From assembly GCA_027422505.1 (NCBI GenBank), contig JAPQWV010000749.1, forward strand, positions 1 through 64,000: DNA of 64,000 nucleotides. The letters run 5' to 3'. The position numbers were made by a program, and so were the translations under genes. The DNA is from Craterostigma plantagineum. Taxonomy: Eukaryota; Streptophyta; Magnoliopsida; Lamiales; Linderniaceae. The notes beneath the pieces were generated by a model. The model was not told the origin of the DNA and made no database searches. It saw only the letters and a program-made list of their open reading frames with translations. This document shows, piece after piece, positions 23,939 to 35,000 of the stretch. Position 1 is the stretch's first letter; each line of letters opens with the position of its first letter.

Positions 23939-24466
23939 ATGGGTAATTACATGTCTTGCGCAACATCCGCCGTACGGCCGGCGAGCTTCAGCAAGGTCAC
24001 GAAGGTCATCTTCCCAAACGGAGAGGCCCGGCGAATCGACGAACCCATCGCCGCGGCGGAACTCATGGTGGAGGCGCCCAACCATTTTCTGGTTGACGCC
24101 AAGTCATTGATCGTCGGAAAGAGATTTTCTGCTCTAAACGCCGACGAAGAGCTCGAGATGGGCCAAGTCTACCTCCTCTTTCCCATGAGGCGGCTGAATG
24201 CAGTTGTCAACGCCGATGACGTGGCAGTAGTGACGTGCTCGCAGTCGGCCAAGAGAGGGTCGAAGGTGTCGCCGGGATGCGTAGGAGAGGAAGTCGGAGG
24301 GACAACAATGTGTAATAATAATAGCTTATTAGGGTCAAGCGTTGTTATGGAAGAAGATCATCAGTTCTTTCTCCAGCAATTGTTGTCTTTGCGAAGCAGA
24401 TCGAAGAAGCCGTCGCTGGAGACAATAGCTGAAGAGTCAACAACAGCCCTATGTCAGATTACTTAG
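23939..24466 (+). CDS. DUF4228 (PADRE) domain protein
   Basis: One intact exon of 175 codons. The N-terminus MGNYMSC fits N-myristoylation at Gly2 and possible palmitoylation at Cys7, so membrane attachment is likely. The DUF4228/PADRE pattern follows: KVIFPNGEARRIDEPIAAAE, PNHFLVDAKSL and LEMGQVYLLFPMRRL. The rest is low-complexity and disordered, ending SKKPSLETIAEE. The family is plant-specific and often induced by stress and pathogens; its biochemical role is unknown. The start chosen at 23939 gives the myristoylation signal; an upstream frame at 23837 (same phase) would bury it. This is one of the few undamaged genes in the window. Confidence 0.85.
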   Translation: MGNYMSCATSAVRPASFSKVTKVIFPNGEARRIDEPIAAAELMVEAPNHFLVDAKSLIVGKRFSALNADEELEMGQVYLLFPMRRLNAVVNADDVAVVTCSQSAKRGSKVSPGCVGEEVGGTTMCNNNSLLGSSVVMEEDHQFFLQQLLSLRSRSKKPSLETIAEESTTALCQIT

Positions 24467-24768
24467 TGGATTATCAAATCAGTCTTATGAGGTTATTAAT
24501 TAACAAAGGGTGTGTGCTATTTGACTTTGAGATCAGCTAATTATACCACGATTTCGCAAAGCATATAATACCTTCACAAAGCAGCTGGCCTTGATGATGA
24601 TGCTGTTAGTTACTATAAGATTTTTGGGCTTTTAATAAGATTTTCTTTGCCCACTACGGTCATCACCAATCGAAAAATACATTTATAAACCCATTTGCAG
24701 TATTGTCATATCAAAACCCATTTTTGCATTAAATGTCAAACAGTAACTCAACTACAACCATTAAACTC
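24467..24768. other. 3' flank of the PADRE gene
   Basis: A/T-rich, no feature except the AACTC target site (24764-24768) of the next element. Confidence 0.5.
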
Positions 24769-25820
24769 TGTTAAGAACTATGAATCGAAGAATTCTGATT
24801 AAAACAGTTTTGGTGGTTGTCCAAACTTGACTGAGTATACTGGTTTAAACGAAGACTTAAGACCGGATACCAGTCAGCAGTTCACAAGCGCGCCAGATAC
24901 CGGACCTGACAAGTGCCAAGACCGGAGTACAGATACCGGACCTAAGTGCCAAGACCGGAGTATAGATACCTGACAAGTGCCAAGACCGGAGTACAGATAC
25001 CTGACCTGACAAGTGCCAAGACCGGAGTACAGATACCGGACCTGCCATGTGGACGAAGATTCAAAATCATTCAAGGCGGGATGTCGAAGACTTTTGCTAA
25101 AAGTAATTAATGAAAGGCTGTTAGGAGGAGCCAAGTTGAAGTCAAGCTAAGCTTAAAAAGGAAAAAGCAAATGGTACAACACGAACTGCTATGAAGACCG
25201 GACAGTACCCGTTTGGGTAAAATGCATTTAATGCATTGCTCGGTACAAGGAGCTATCTCACAACGACCTTCTTCAACAAAGATCAGTTATATATATCAGA
25301 GAAGATGCACTGAAGGGAAATGACACTCTACCACAAGAAATCAAAGACAAGATTCAAATCTCTCTAAGTGAAGAAATAAATTAGGAAGTGTTGTCCTCAT
25401 TGTACGAAAACCAGTTTGGTTAAGCAAGTGAGTTGTTTTTCCGACGGGCTGTAAAAGCTGTTGAAGTAGGTGGATTGTATTATACGACTGCCTAGGTGAA
25501 TCACTAGATTAAGCTGAGGGCAGCTGGGTAGGTTGTACAGTGAGTGTATAACTGAAGTCTAGTGAACCTTCCTTGCGGGGAAGAAGGGGAGACGTAGGAG
25601 ATTTAACTCCGAACTTCCAGAAACAAACCGGTGTTTTCTTTACACACAAAGGCTAACACATCACATCTATCATCGGTATTGGTTTAAAACCGACCGACTT
25701 GCTTCCGCAGAAATCACACTTAGAAAGATATCAAGTTCCGGTATTAGCCATAACCGGTTAACTACCAAAAAGCGTCAAGCATTTATTCACCCCCTCTAAA
25801 CCCGTAAACCGATCTTAACA
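24769..25820. mobile_element. Solo LTR (1,052 bp) with 8-bp terminal inverted repeats
   Basis: Begins TGTTAAGA and ends TCTTAACA, perfect complements, and is flanked by a perfect 5-bp duplication AACTC at 24764-24768 and 25821-25825. There are no internal genes and no second LTR. The U5-like part (GGGGAGACGTAGGAGATT near 25585) resembles copia-type plant LTRs, but assignment is inference. It contains a 31-36-bp tandem repeat. Confidence 0.9.
24895..25044. repeat. Minisatellite, 31-36-bp unit, about 4.4 copies
   Basis: Units begin at 24895 (36 bp), 24931 (33), 24964 (31), 24995 (36) and 25031 (partial). Each starts AGATACC and ends CAAGACCGGAGTA(C/T). Length differences come from loss of CCTGA-like blocks. 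It lies in the solo LTR, probably in U3. Confidence 0.9.
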
Positions 25821-25825
25821 AACTC

Positions 25826-26112
25826 ATTCTCAAACTCAAACGAATATTCTTAGAATATTCTCTTCCACATCAACTTTTACAACTTTTCTATATTAGTCAC
25901 ATATTTTGTCATATTACATATTAGACCACAATATTATTTAATTCGATTGGAAAAATTACATAATTTTTTTTATAAATTGAGAAAATGTACACATAAAAAG
26001 CTGATAAAATAAATAATTATTAGAAAATAAAAATTACAATAGACGAGCTAAATAAATACACGCAAATAAGTAAAATCGTACACATAACAAAGAGATAGAT
26101 TTCAAGTCTCGC
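25826..26112. other. A/T-rich spacer
   Basis: No gene. The left end of the PIF/Harbinger element should lie here, but its terminal repeat was not found. Confidence 0.4.
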
Positions 26113-27760
26113 CATTTGTATACTCCTCCCACAAATGATCAATCAATGCATTACAGAGTGCAATGTGATCATCTTTATTCCTAATTTTTTTGTAACGAGA
26201 TATGAATTCTTCAAATCGAGTATTTTCATCTATCGCCATTCGACCTCCGACGGCGACGATTCCATCTCAATTTCAATTGGCGCACTAAGGTCACGTTCAT
26301 CCTCCACAATCATGTTATGCAAAATAACATGTAGTTATTATATCGTGTAGTACTTCCTTTTTCAACAACGTACCGGTCCTGCTACAATGTCAAACGTGAT
26401 GAAGAACTCCGAATGCATGTTCGACGTCTTTTCTGTAAGATTCTTGCTTCATTACAAAATATTTTTTCTGGGACCGCGTGGCTCGTGAATTGTTGCACAA
26501 TTGTAGACCATTTTGGATATATGCTATCAGCTAAATAATAACTCATATTATATTCTTTTCCTTGAATAACGTAGTGAGCTGAAGGAGCAATACATTGAGT
26601 TTGGTCTGAGAAAATATGAGATGACTCTAGTACGTTGATATCATTGTTGGAGCCGGGCAAACCGAAATAGCATTCCATATCCAAAGATCATAATCTGCTA
26701 CAGCTTCAAGAATAATGGTAGGTTTTCCACTACGGCCTGCATATTGCCCGGCCCATGCAGTAGGGCAATTTTTCCACCTTCAGTGCATGCAATCTGAACT
26801 CTCTAACATCCCGGGAAAACCACGCTGCTGACCAATAGAAAGAAGTCTAGAAATATCATGAGACATACGCCTCCTCAAATAACGCTCACTAAATACCTCA
26901 ACTACCAATCGACAGAACTTTTTCATGCTTTCAATTGCAGTAGACTCTCCGATTCTAACATACTCGTCCGTAGGGTTGGCAACGGGGCGGGGCGGGGGCG
27001 GGGACCTCATCTCCATCCCCGCCCCGCGAGGCTTTCGGGGACAAATTGTCCCCGTCCCCGTCCCCGCCGGATCCCCGCGGAGATTCAATTTTTTTAAAAA
27101 AAATTAATATTTTAAATATAATATATAAATTTAATTATATTTTCGTTATAAATATTATATAAATTATACTTTTATATATTATTTGTATTAATTTAAAATT
27201 ATTTAATCTATATTTAATATTATTTAATTATTTAAATATAATTTAATATTATATATATTATAATATATATAGAAGGCGGGGTGGGGGCGGGGATCCCCGC
27301 GGGAAAAATCTTCCCCCGTCCCCGCCCCGCGAGGATAAAAACTCGGGGATTCCCCGCCCCGTTTGGGCGGATCCCCGCGGGAACTGGGAATCCCCGCCCC
27401 ACTGCCATCCCTACTCGTCCGTAGCATCTGCTGGAACGCCATATGCCAACATACGAAAAACAGCAGTCATTTTTTGTATTGGAGATAATCTAAGTCTTCC
27501 GGCACGATCCACTCGCTGTTGAAAGTAGTTATGATGATTTTTGATTGCCACGACAATTCGAAGGAACAAAGAGCGTGACATCCGATATCGTCCACGAAAC
27601 ATGACCTCATTGTACAATGGATTATCTGAAAAATAATCATTGTACAACCTACGATCAGCAGCCTCTCGATCACGGTTGATAAAGAGACTCCATGCATGCA
27701 TAAAAGCCGTAGATGAGATGCACCAAAGTGGTGCTTCGAATGAAGATATAGTGAGCATTA
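26113..27760 (-). pseudogene. PIF/Harbinger transposase, split by a MITE
   Basis: Minus-strand blocks are colinear with PIF-type DDE transposases. N-terminal part 27758-27414: RYRMSRSLFLRIV, QKMTAVFRMLAYG. Middle 26970-26780: RIGESTAIESMKKFCRLVVE, then GMLESSDCMHW with the first catalytic Asp. C-terminal part 26684-26113: CYFGLPGSNNDINVL (second Asp), YYLADSIYPKW, RKDVEHAFGVL (Glu) and LIDHLWEEY near the end. Without the 443-bp MITE the frame joins exactly at TDE-YVRIG, about 400 residues, normal for the family. Stops and frameshifts in the C-terminal third make it inactive. Confidence 0.85.
26971..27413. mobile_element. hAT-type MITE with G/C-rich ends
   Basis: Begins TAGGGTTGGCAACGGGG and ends CACTGCCATCCCTA, imperfect terminal inverted repeats of the hAT TAGGGxTGGCA kind, flanked by a perfect 8-bp duplication CTCGTCCG at 26963-26970 and 27414-27421. 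The ends are more than 70% G+C with repeated CCCCGC words; the middle (27085-27270) is almost pure A/T. No coding sequence. It interrupts the PIF transposase. Confidence 0.9.
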
Positions 27761-27835
27761 AAATTTTATTGAATTTCTAATATCTAATTTATTACATTTA
27801 TTAACTATGAGTAATTATTTTGAACAACTTGTAGA

Positions 27836-28430
27836 TGCGTCGAGCAAAAGTGTTGTTCGCACAAGATCCTAAATTCAAATCATGATGGAAATACGATCAC
27901 GTTTGGGATATTATGAAAGGGTTTGGAAAATTTACAGATGGTGCTACGAGGAGGAAAAAAAACAATCCGGTCATTATCCCTCTTCTGAGTCAAAAACTCC
28001 AACTCTCGAGTTTGTCGGACAATCATCTCATGGTATTTCTTCATTTTCTCTAAACTTAGACGACTCAGATAACTTTGTTGGTGATTCTCCTTCGGAAAGA
28101 CCTATTGGGGTGAAGAAAGCCAAACTAAAAAGAAAGATAAATGATGATACATCATCGATCATTAACACTATGCAGGAAGCAAACAATAAACTCCTTGATG
28201 AGTTGAAAAAAAACAAATGAACAATTGTAACACCAACTAGAAATGCAAAACAGATCCCACGCCCTAAAAGAAATGAGGGAAGAAAATAAAATTTTGTTTC
28301 AAGATGTCAGCTCCATAAATGATCCACAGGTTCGAGCTAAGGTTGCAGCTGAAAAGACACGCATTTTGCAAAAAGAGCTCAACAAACTCAACAAGATTCG
28401 TTCCAACCCGATGCATTTTGCCATATTTTC
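27836..28430 (+). pseudogene. PIF/Harbinger ORF1 (NAM-associated/Myb-like) remnant
   Basis: Divergent from the transposase. Blocks match the C-terminal half of ORF1 proteins of plant PIF elements: AKVLFAQDPKFKS then WKYDHVWDIMKGFGKF (27840-27945), RPIGVKKAKLKRKIN (28100-28140) and a charged helical region with QKELNKLNKIRSN (28230-28410). ORF1 normally helps the transposase enter the nucleus and bind DNA. A TGA follows PKFKS and two frameshifts occur; the N-terminal trihelix-like part is not seen. Confidence 0.7.
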
Positions 28431-28650
28431 AATGATATTGGAGGAAGTGATGTTGGTCTGCCTGACTATTGAATATATGTTGTTATTTAATAATTATGTA
28501 TTGTTTATTATTTTCTGTGTGTGTTATTTTCTACGGCAATATATTGTCATTTTCGTACTAGTATGTTATTTTATCGTTTTCTTTCAGTGACAATATTTTT
28601 AAATTTTATAATTGTGTTATTGTACAACTCATAATTAAAATTAAATAAGT

Positions 28651-28830
28651 TTAATGATTGCTTCGATAATAATAGTAAATGATAATAATAATAATATTAA
28701 TAAAAACAACTACAATAATAATAATAACAATAAAAACAATAATAATAGTATAATAATGATAATAATAATAATAATAGTAATGATAATAATAATAATAAAA
28801 ACAACCCATCTGAAGATGATTAAAAATATT
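28651..28830. repeat. (AAT)n-rich microsatellite
   Basis: AATAATAAT/AATGAT runs of about 170 bp. The 90-codon frames on both strands here are artefacts of the repeat. Confidence 0.9.
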
Positions 28831-28886
28831 TTGGTCAAAATGTAATTTACCAAATAGGACTTTTAATATAATTAAGTAACATTGTG

Positions 28887-29418
28887 TAGGGCTGTTAACA
28901 ATCGACCCAACCCGCCAACCCGACACGAACCGCACCGAAAATAGCAGGTTCGGTTTAGCATTTTTTTACCTGTTTACGTAAATGGGTAAACCGAACCCAA
29001 CCCAATTATTAAGTGGGTTGGTTAGGGTTTGGATTTTCAACCCGAAATCAACCTAAAATCAACCATTTAACCCGAATAATTATATTATTAACATATTATT
29101 AATATAAATAAATAAAATGATTAACCCTAATTCTCTACCAACTCTAACGCTCACACATGATGTTTTTAGAAAAAAATTGCATTATTTCTTCTTTTTTTGT
29201 TTAATTTGGATTTATAATTCTGAATTTTGTTTTTTTTCCTTCTATTTTTTAATTTTAAACGGGTTGGCGGGTTGGGTTAGGGTTAAAGCAGGTTGAGTTT
29301 GGGTTTAATTTTTCAACCTGTTTAAGTAAACAGGTCAGGTCAGGTTTGAAGTTTTCAACCCGTTTATTAAACGGGTTGAACCTGAAGATGACCCAACCCG
29401 ACCTGTTTACCACCCCTA
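28887..29418. mobile_element. hAT-type MITE (532 bp)
   Basis: Begins TAGGGCTGTTAACAA and ends TTTACCACCCCTA; flanked by a perfect 8-bp duplication ACATTGTG at 28879-28886 and 29419-29426. Subterminal regions are full of AACCCG/CGGGTT words in both orientations (28905-29075 and 29258-29410), as in many plant hAT MITEs. No coding sequence. Confidence 0.9.
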
Positions 29419-29426
29419 ACATTGTG

Positions 29427-30216
29427 GGTCGAAAATCTAATTCTACAAACTTTTTGGTTTGTGAATAGTAGTAGAAACGCAAAAATGGGTTCAAAAAGGA
29501 AAAAAAAAAACCAATCAACGCATTATGCGTTGTTCTTTAGAGTTCGATTGGACCTTTTTTTTCTACCCTTTTTGGATTTTGCGTGTCGGGTGGAGAAGGC
29601 CTAAGAGGGCAATGCGAAATATGCATCCAAGTTAATAAATCTTAATTAGGACTTGTATAGTTAGTGAGCCATAGAATGTAATGTCCAAGCCTAGTAATTA
29701 CGAGCTGATGCCATTGGGCCCACATAGGCCCAATATTGTTGCTCCATTGACTAATATAATTCGTTTTTACACTGACGTTTATGTTAGATTCAGTTAACTA
29801 CACCATGGTCGACCACAAGGTGAACATATAAAGTACGTATTTGAATATGATGAGTTGAACTAAAATATAAAGACAAAGCGTGCGAAAGTTAGTGGAAGAG
29901 ATAATGATTCGGGTTACACTAAGCATGCACTTGGCTTTATTTAACTTGAGAATTCAAATAAAAAAGAAGAAAAACCTAAATTTTAGATTCTAATCACGAC
30001 ATCGACACATGTGTGCTCATCTTACTCGATAAGTTGATGGTAATTAGTCGTAATGTATAATGATTCTGTCTCTTGTTGCTTTACTTGATTAAGACTTGTC
30101 CGGATTATTACCGGATAAAGAAAATTAAGAATTGCTTATTAGGCTGATAAATGATGGAAGTAAAGAAAATTAAAAAGGTTATTTTTTTTTTGAGAGAGAG
30201 AGAGATGAGGTTTTCT
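29427..30216. other. Spacer left of the Mutator-like element
   Basis: A/T-rich with an A10 run near 29501 and a (GA)n tract at 30192-30205. No gene recognised. Confidence 0.45.
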
Positions 30217-30280
30217 GGGTCTTTTTAAAAAATAGCCTTTTGACGCGGTCAAGTTTAAAAAAATAGCACTCTTGACTTTT
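30217..30280 (+). repeat. Left terminal repeat of the MULE
   Basis: Imperfect inverted partner of about 40940-41001. Shared words in order: CTTTTTAAA/TTTTTTAAG, AAATAGCC, GGTCA and TTAAAAAAATAGCAC. Confidence 0.75.
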
Positions 30281-30734
30281 TTTTTTGTCAATAGCACTCT
30301 TTTTAATTACACTTAATCATCTTCTCGTAATCCCTTATTATTAATAAAAAGAAAAACAAAAATAAAATACAATGCCTGAAATGAATTAAAAGCTGCACGT
30401 CCATTTTGCAGCAAAAACATTCATTCCACCTCACCCAATTATTCTTCTTCCTCGTCCTCGTCCTTAAGAGAAATCACCTACAATTTCTTCTGCTTCTGCA
30501 AGGCAGTCGACCCGACTTCATATCAGCTTCTTCACAGGCGAAGGAACACTCGAAAGTCCTCAGTGAAAGAATTCGAACCTGACGCCTCACTGTAAGTATT
30601 TTTACTGGTCGTATTTTGAATATAACCATCTAAAATTGTAACCCTCAACCCTGTTTCGAAGTAAATGGGTTCTCCAAGCTTCGAAATTCCGGTTTGGACT
30701 GACGAACATGTTCAATTTTCGCTTTTTAAAACGT

Positions 30735-31130
30735 CCAGTTGGTCAGGGGACCCTACTTGAAAGCAGGCAACCCGCGCGTTAGATCATGGGACCCTAGATA
30801 TAAGCATGAGTCCCGTACATAAATATACGGGACCCGCACATAAATTCATGGAACCCGCGCATAAATTCATTGGACCCGCGCATAAATTCATGGGACCTCT
30901 ATACCATCAGTGCATGGTTCCCGCACATTAGTGCCGGCTCATTAGATCTTGGGACCTGCACATAAATTCAGGGGACCTGCGCGCAAAAACAGGGGATCCG
31001 CGCATAATCGCTTCTTATTGATAGGTCCCATGCCCCCATACACTAGAGCTTGGGTCCCGTGCACAAGAGCTTTGGTCCCGTGCATTAGAGCTTGGGTCCC
31101 GTGCACTAGAGCCTGGGTCCCGCGATATAT
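30735..31130. repeat. GGGTCCC/GGGACCC repeat array 1
   Basis: Irregular tandem units of about 20 bp, such as GGGACCCGCGCATAAATTCA, then units with GGGTCCCGTGCACTAGAGC. The core GGGWCCC is palindromic. It lies between a splice-donor-like site (30594) and the DEK_C frame, perhaps in an intron. Confidence 0.85.
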
Positions 31131-31258
31131 GTTAGGGTTTTCGAAAGGTCTTACGGTTTTGCAAGCTGTAGGGCTTCAATTAATTATGTCTATATTATAA
31201 AAACGCACATCATCCGAAAATAACATTTTTAATAATCCCAGAAACAAATCGACCAAGA

Positions 31259-31639
31259 ATGCTGACGGACGCGCAAATCGTCGCCTGCCTCCAGGAAATC
31301 ATCCGTAACTCGGACCCCCGGACTACCACGGCCGACGCCGTCCGCCGCCGTCTAGAGGCCGACCTCGGCGTCGACCTCTCCCAAAGGAGACTGTTCATCG
31401 TGTTTGAGATCGACAGATTCTTAAACGGCGACGACCCTCCTATCGAACTCGACGGCGACGGCATCTGCGATGGTATGAGCGAAGTGATCGAAGGACAAGC
31501 ACCCGAGGCTGTCCGAAACGACGACGACGAGGCTGAGAGCGAAGTGATGGTAGGCCCAGGTTGGATCGAGGTTGTCCGAAACGACGCCGTGAAGGAGGAT
31601 GTCGACCAAGCTCCGGTTGGAGAAGGGCGAGAAGGGTAG
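31259..31639 (+). CDS. DEK_C-domain protein carried by the MULE
   Basis: An intact frame of 126 codons. Residues 1-57 match a DEK C-terminal-type domain as found at the N-terminus of plant SWIB/MDM2 chromatin proteins: LTDAQIVACLQEIIRNSD, TTTADAVRRRLEADLGVDLS, and an IDRFLN end. The rest is acidic and repetitive (two similar VRNDD/SEVMV segments) and lacks a SWIB domain. The codons are G/C-rich, unlike the surrounding A/T-rich DNA, which fits capture of a host gene piece. A TATA-like TCTATATTATAAAAA lies 60-75 bp upstream. If made, it would probably bind DNA or chromatin. It could also be spliced to exons further left. Confidence 0.65.
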   Translation: MLTDAQIVACLQEIIRNSDPRTTTADAVRRRLEADLGVDLSQRRLFIVFEIDRFLNGDDPPIELDGDGICDGMSEVIEGQAPEAVRNDDDEAESEVMVGPGWIEVVRNDAVKEDVDQAPVGEGREG

Positions 31640-32035
31640 AATAGTAAATTATTTAATAATTTTATGCTATTGTATTGTACGTGAATCTAAGTATTTATAT
31701 TAATTTGAAGCATTATATATTATGAACCTGATCTATATTTTAATTGTATTTTAAATTGAATGAACTATATTTTATAATATATAATAGGTTTAAAAATATA
31801 TAGATAGCTGTATTTAATTAGGTTAGTTATGTAATAAACATAAAGGGGTATAAAAGAATTTACAGGTTTTACTGTAGCGATTGGCAAACAACGGACCCAT
31901 GATATAGCAGTAAAAGTAAAAAAGCAACCACCACTTTAATTTTCAATTCAATTCAATTGTCTTTTCTCCTGCACACCAAACGTTTTGCAAATCGTTTCTC
32001 TGCAAGTAAAACCCAAATCCGAACCTCAATCTACA
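31640..32035. other. Upstream region of the DUF1985-ULP gene
   Basis: From about 31860 onward this matches, inverted, the region around 40600-40850 upstream of the transposase gene: GTAAAAGTAAAAAAGCAACCAC and then the TTTGCAAATCGT...CTCTGCAA leader. It should hold the promoter. Confidence 0.6.
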
Positions 32036-35000
32036 ATGGCAATTAGCGGGAACACCCAGAGAGTGAATGTATTTGTTCTACTCTTCGTCTTCAATTTAAC
32101 GGATCGAACCCTAATTTTCAAAATCGGACCCGTGCTTGCAAGCATAGGACCGTGATTGCAAGCATAGGACCGTGCTTAGAAGTAGTGCGTATTTTCACGG
32201 CACCCGCCCATAAGATGATGGTCCCGATGATGGTCACAGCACGGGTCCACTGCGTAGCGTGGGTCTCGTGACCTTGCGCCCGCGACGAACAACACGGGAC
32301 CCGCGCGCTACGAGCAGGGGACCCCTGCGTTATAAGTAGGGGACCCACGCTTATACGCAGGGGACCCATGTCTGGACCATCATCTTGTGGGCGGGTCCCG
32401 TTAAAATTCGCACAGGTCCCGTGTAAATTCGCACAGGTCCCCTGTCAATATTCATACAAAGTAATTGGCTACAATGTGTTTTACGTATAAATTAGGTTGT
32501 GATGAAGAAGCAGTTAGACACAGTGGACGAAGTTCCTGATTGCCGTCCTGCAGTGAGCTCGTTATACAGCGACGCTAGCGAATTGATAAGACGGTGTCTT
32601 AACCAGGATGAGTTTCAGTTTTTTTCTGCCTCGAGTCCGTTCGGCCGCCTTGTTATGGCCGAACAGGATTTTAAGCTCTCGCTTCAGTTGTTGTTGTACC
32701 TCATCCAGAGGCAGACCACTCTGCACAACCGTGAAGAGCTCTGGATGGTTATTGGCAATAGGCCACTCCGATTTCAAAATCGGATTACTGCCTAATCACC
32801 GGGCTCAAGTTCGAAGCCGCAATACCGGCGTTGAACGAAGACGAAGCATTCGCGAGGAGACATTTTGGCGGTAGAGCCCAAATTCGCTTGTCTCACGTCA
32901 AGATTGCGTTGGAGGGTTTGTCTGGCGACGAAGAACGTAGGGACGACGAGAAGCTGAAGTTGGCGAACGTCTACTTCGCCACCGCGGGCGGTGTGTTGGC
33001 CCGAAAGTGAAAGAAGGACACCGTCGTGAGTCCTTGGGTCCTCCATCTTGCTGAAGACCTGTTTGCTTTCTCACAGTATCCTTGGGGCAGCGTGGCTTTC
33101 AGGGATGTCATACGCTCCGTTAAAAGAAATCTAGTTGAGATCAAACGGGATTGTCTGATAAGTGGGTTCGTGCAGCCACTTCAGGTGATTTATAATTAAG
33201 TTTTGTCATACCTTGTTTTGACATGATTGCTAATATTATTTGCGTTATGAATTCAGATAAAGGCATACGAGTGCATACCGGGCGTTGCAGACGAGTTGGC
33301 GGATCGCAAAGAAGAAGATTACACGCCACGCATGCTCAGGTGGGTGACGAGAAATTGGAGTCGCAAGGGATGCCCGACTTTTAAGTCCATCGCATCACAC
33401 GCTGACGGGTCCCATGTACAAGGATTGATAGTGCTGTCAGCCTTCGAGCTGGAGGGACCGTACTTTAGGGACAACGTTTTCGATGTTGGGGCCCCACAAA
33501 CTATTCGATCGTGTCACGGACCTACTCCTGCAGGGAGCGGACGTTAGGTGTTCCCGCGGCCACCGCCATCGCGGTGCGGGTTCTAGCCGGCAGAATTTCG
33601 TGCCTCAGACCATAGCCCAGATCGAGGGCAGTGGCCGTCGCGACAGCGATATGATGTTGCATCAGGCAACATCCCCGAACATCCGCACGAGCACGGCTTT
33701 CATGCAGCTCCGAGACGGGTCCATCAACTGGTCAAGGTTTCGCCTCGGGTCCACGCTTCGATGAATGGAAAAGTCGTATGGACCATAACTTCACCACGTT
33801 GTTTGGGCGATTCGACCAGCTTGGCACGAGATTGCATCAGTTTCAAGAAGAGAGGGTCGACGGTGGTCGACGAACGACAGGAGTGGGATGCGTACGAGGA
33901 TCATTGGACGCAAATGCGATCGTGGGGCGACAGCCTGAGGGAGTTGGGGAACTCAGTTCAGGGTTTTGGCGAGCAGATTTTATCACGGGTCTCGCACTCC
34001 GCCTACCGAAGCTCGTTATAGTAAGCTTTTTATTTATACTTAGTTTTTAAATTAGTTGTGTAGATTACATATCTTTACTATTTACGATGTAGATGTCGAT
34101 CCAAGTGAGTTTGGTGGTGGATCGCACGATCCACAGCCCGAGTTTGGTGGTGGATCATCTGTCGCTACACCACCCGAGATTGGGCGTGGATCGTTCGGTC
34201 GCTACACCGCCCGAGATTGGGCGTGGATCGGTCGCTACACCGCCGAGATTGGTAAGTTTTTATACTTAAGGACGTGAGAAATAATATATAGTTATTTTCG
34301 AATTTTCTTGTATAGATTACGATGAGAGATGGAGGAGGACATCGTACATGGGACCGGATGGCTATATTCCGAGTCTGGATGCATGGAACGGTCACAGTCC
34401 GTCGGAATGGGCGGACTCCCGTTGGCAATACTATGTCCAACCGGAATGGACCGGCGAAGACGCAGAGAGAAGAGAAGAGGTGGTCCAATCGTCGTGGATA
34501 GGCGCTTATGGACTCGGGGTTCACGAGGTCGCGACGGACGTAGAGGCTGCAGAGGACCACGCTCAGTTCGAGACCATGGACGAGCCTCCAGACGACCACG
34601 CTCAGTTTGAGACACACGCCGAGCTGCTACAGGACGTACCTCAGTGGATACGCACGTCGAGGCTTCGGTTTCTGTCCAAGCGGCCGACAAAGAAAAGGCG
34701 TCGTCAGAGAGAAGACCCCTGAGCGGACGAAGAAGCCATCTTGGTACACCACGACGCCGTTCACGATTTCCCCTCAACGAATACAGTCAAAGCTCCAAAG
34801 CTTTCGGCGTTCGAGCGGCATATCCAGTTCAAGGCCAATAACATGTGGCCAAAAGTCGAAAGTCAGCTTTTAACGCTCATGCAAATTAGAAACATGAAAG
34901 TCCGAGGGAAGGTACAAGAACATGACCCTAGATGGCTCCTGAACCTGGCGACTGAGGGCAGTCCACTCGATGAGATGGTACGTAAATAAATTTACCAAAT

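Noticed and set aside
24895..25044. CRISPR-like regular repeats
   Set aside because: Direct tandem minisatellite without unique spacers, inside an LTR, in a plant genome.
28651..28935. Tyr- or Asn-rich frames on both strands
   Set aside because: Artefact of the AAT microsatellite.
34165..34777. 150- and 161-codon minus-strand frames
   Set aside because: Antisense of the G/C-rich linker of the ULP1-like gene; no domain, and splice and frame logic favour the plus strand.
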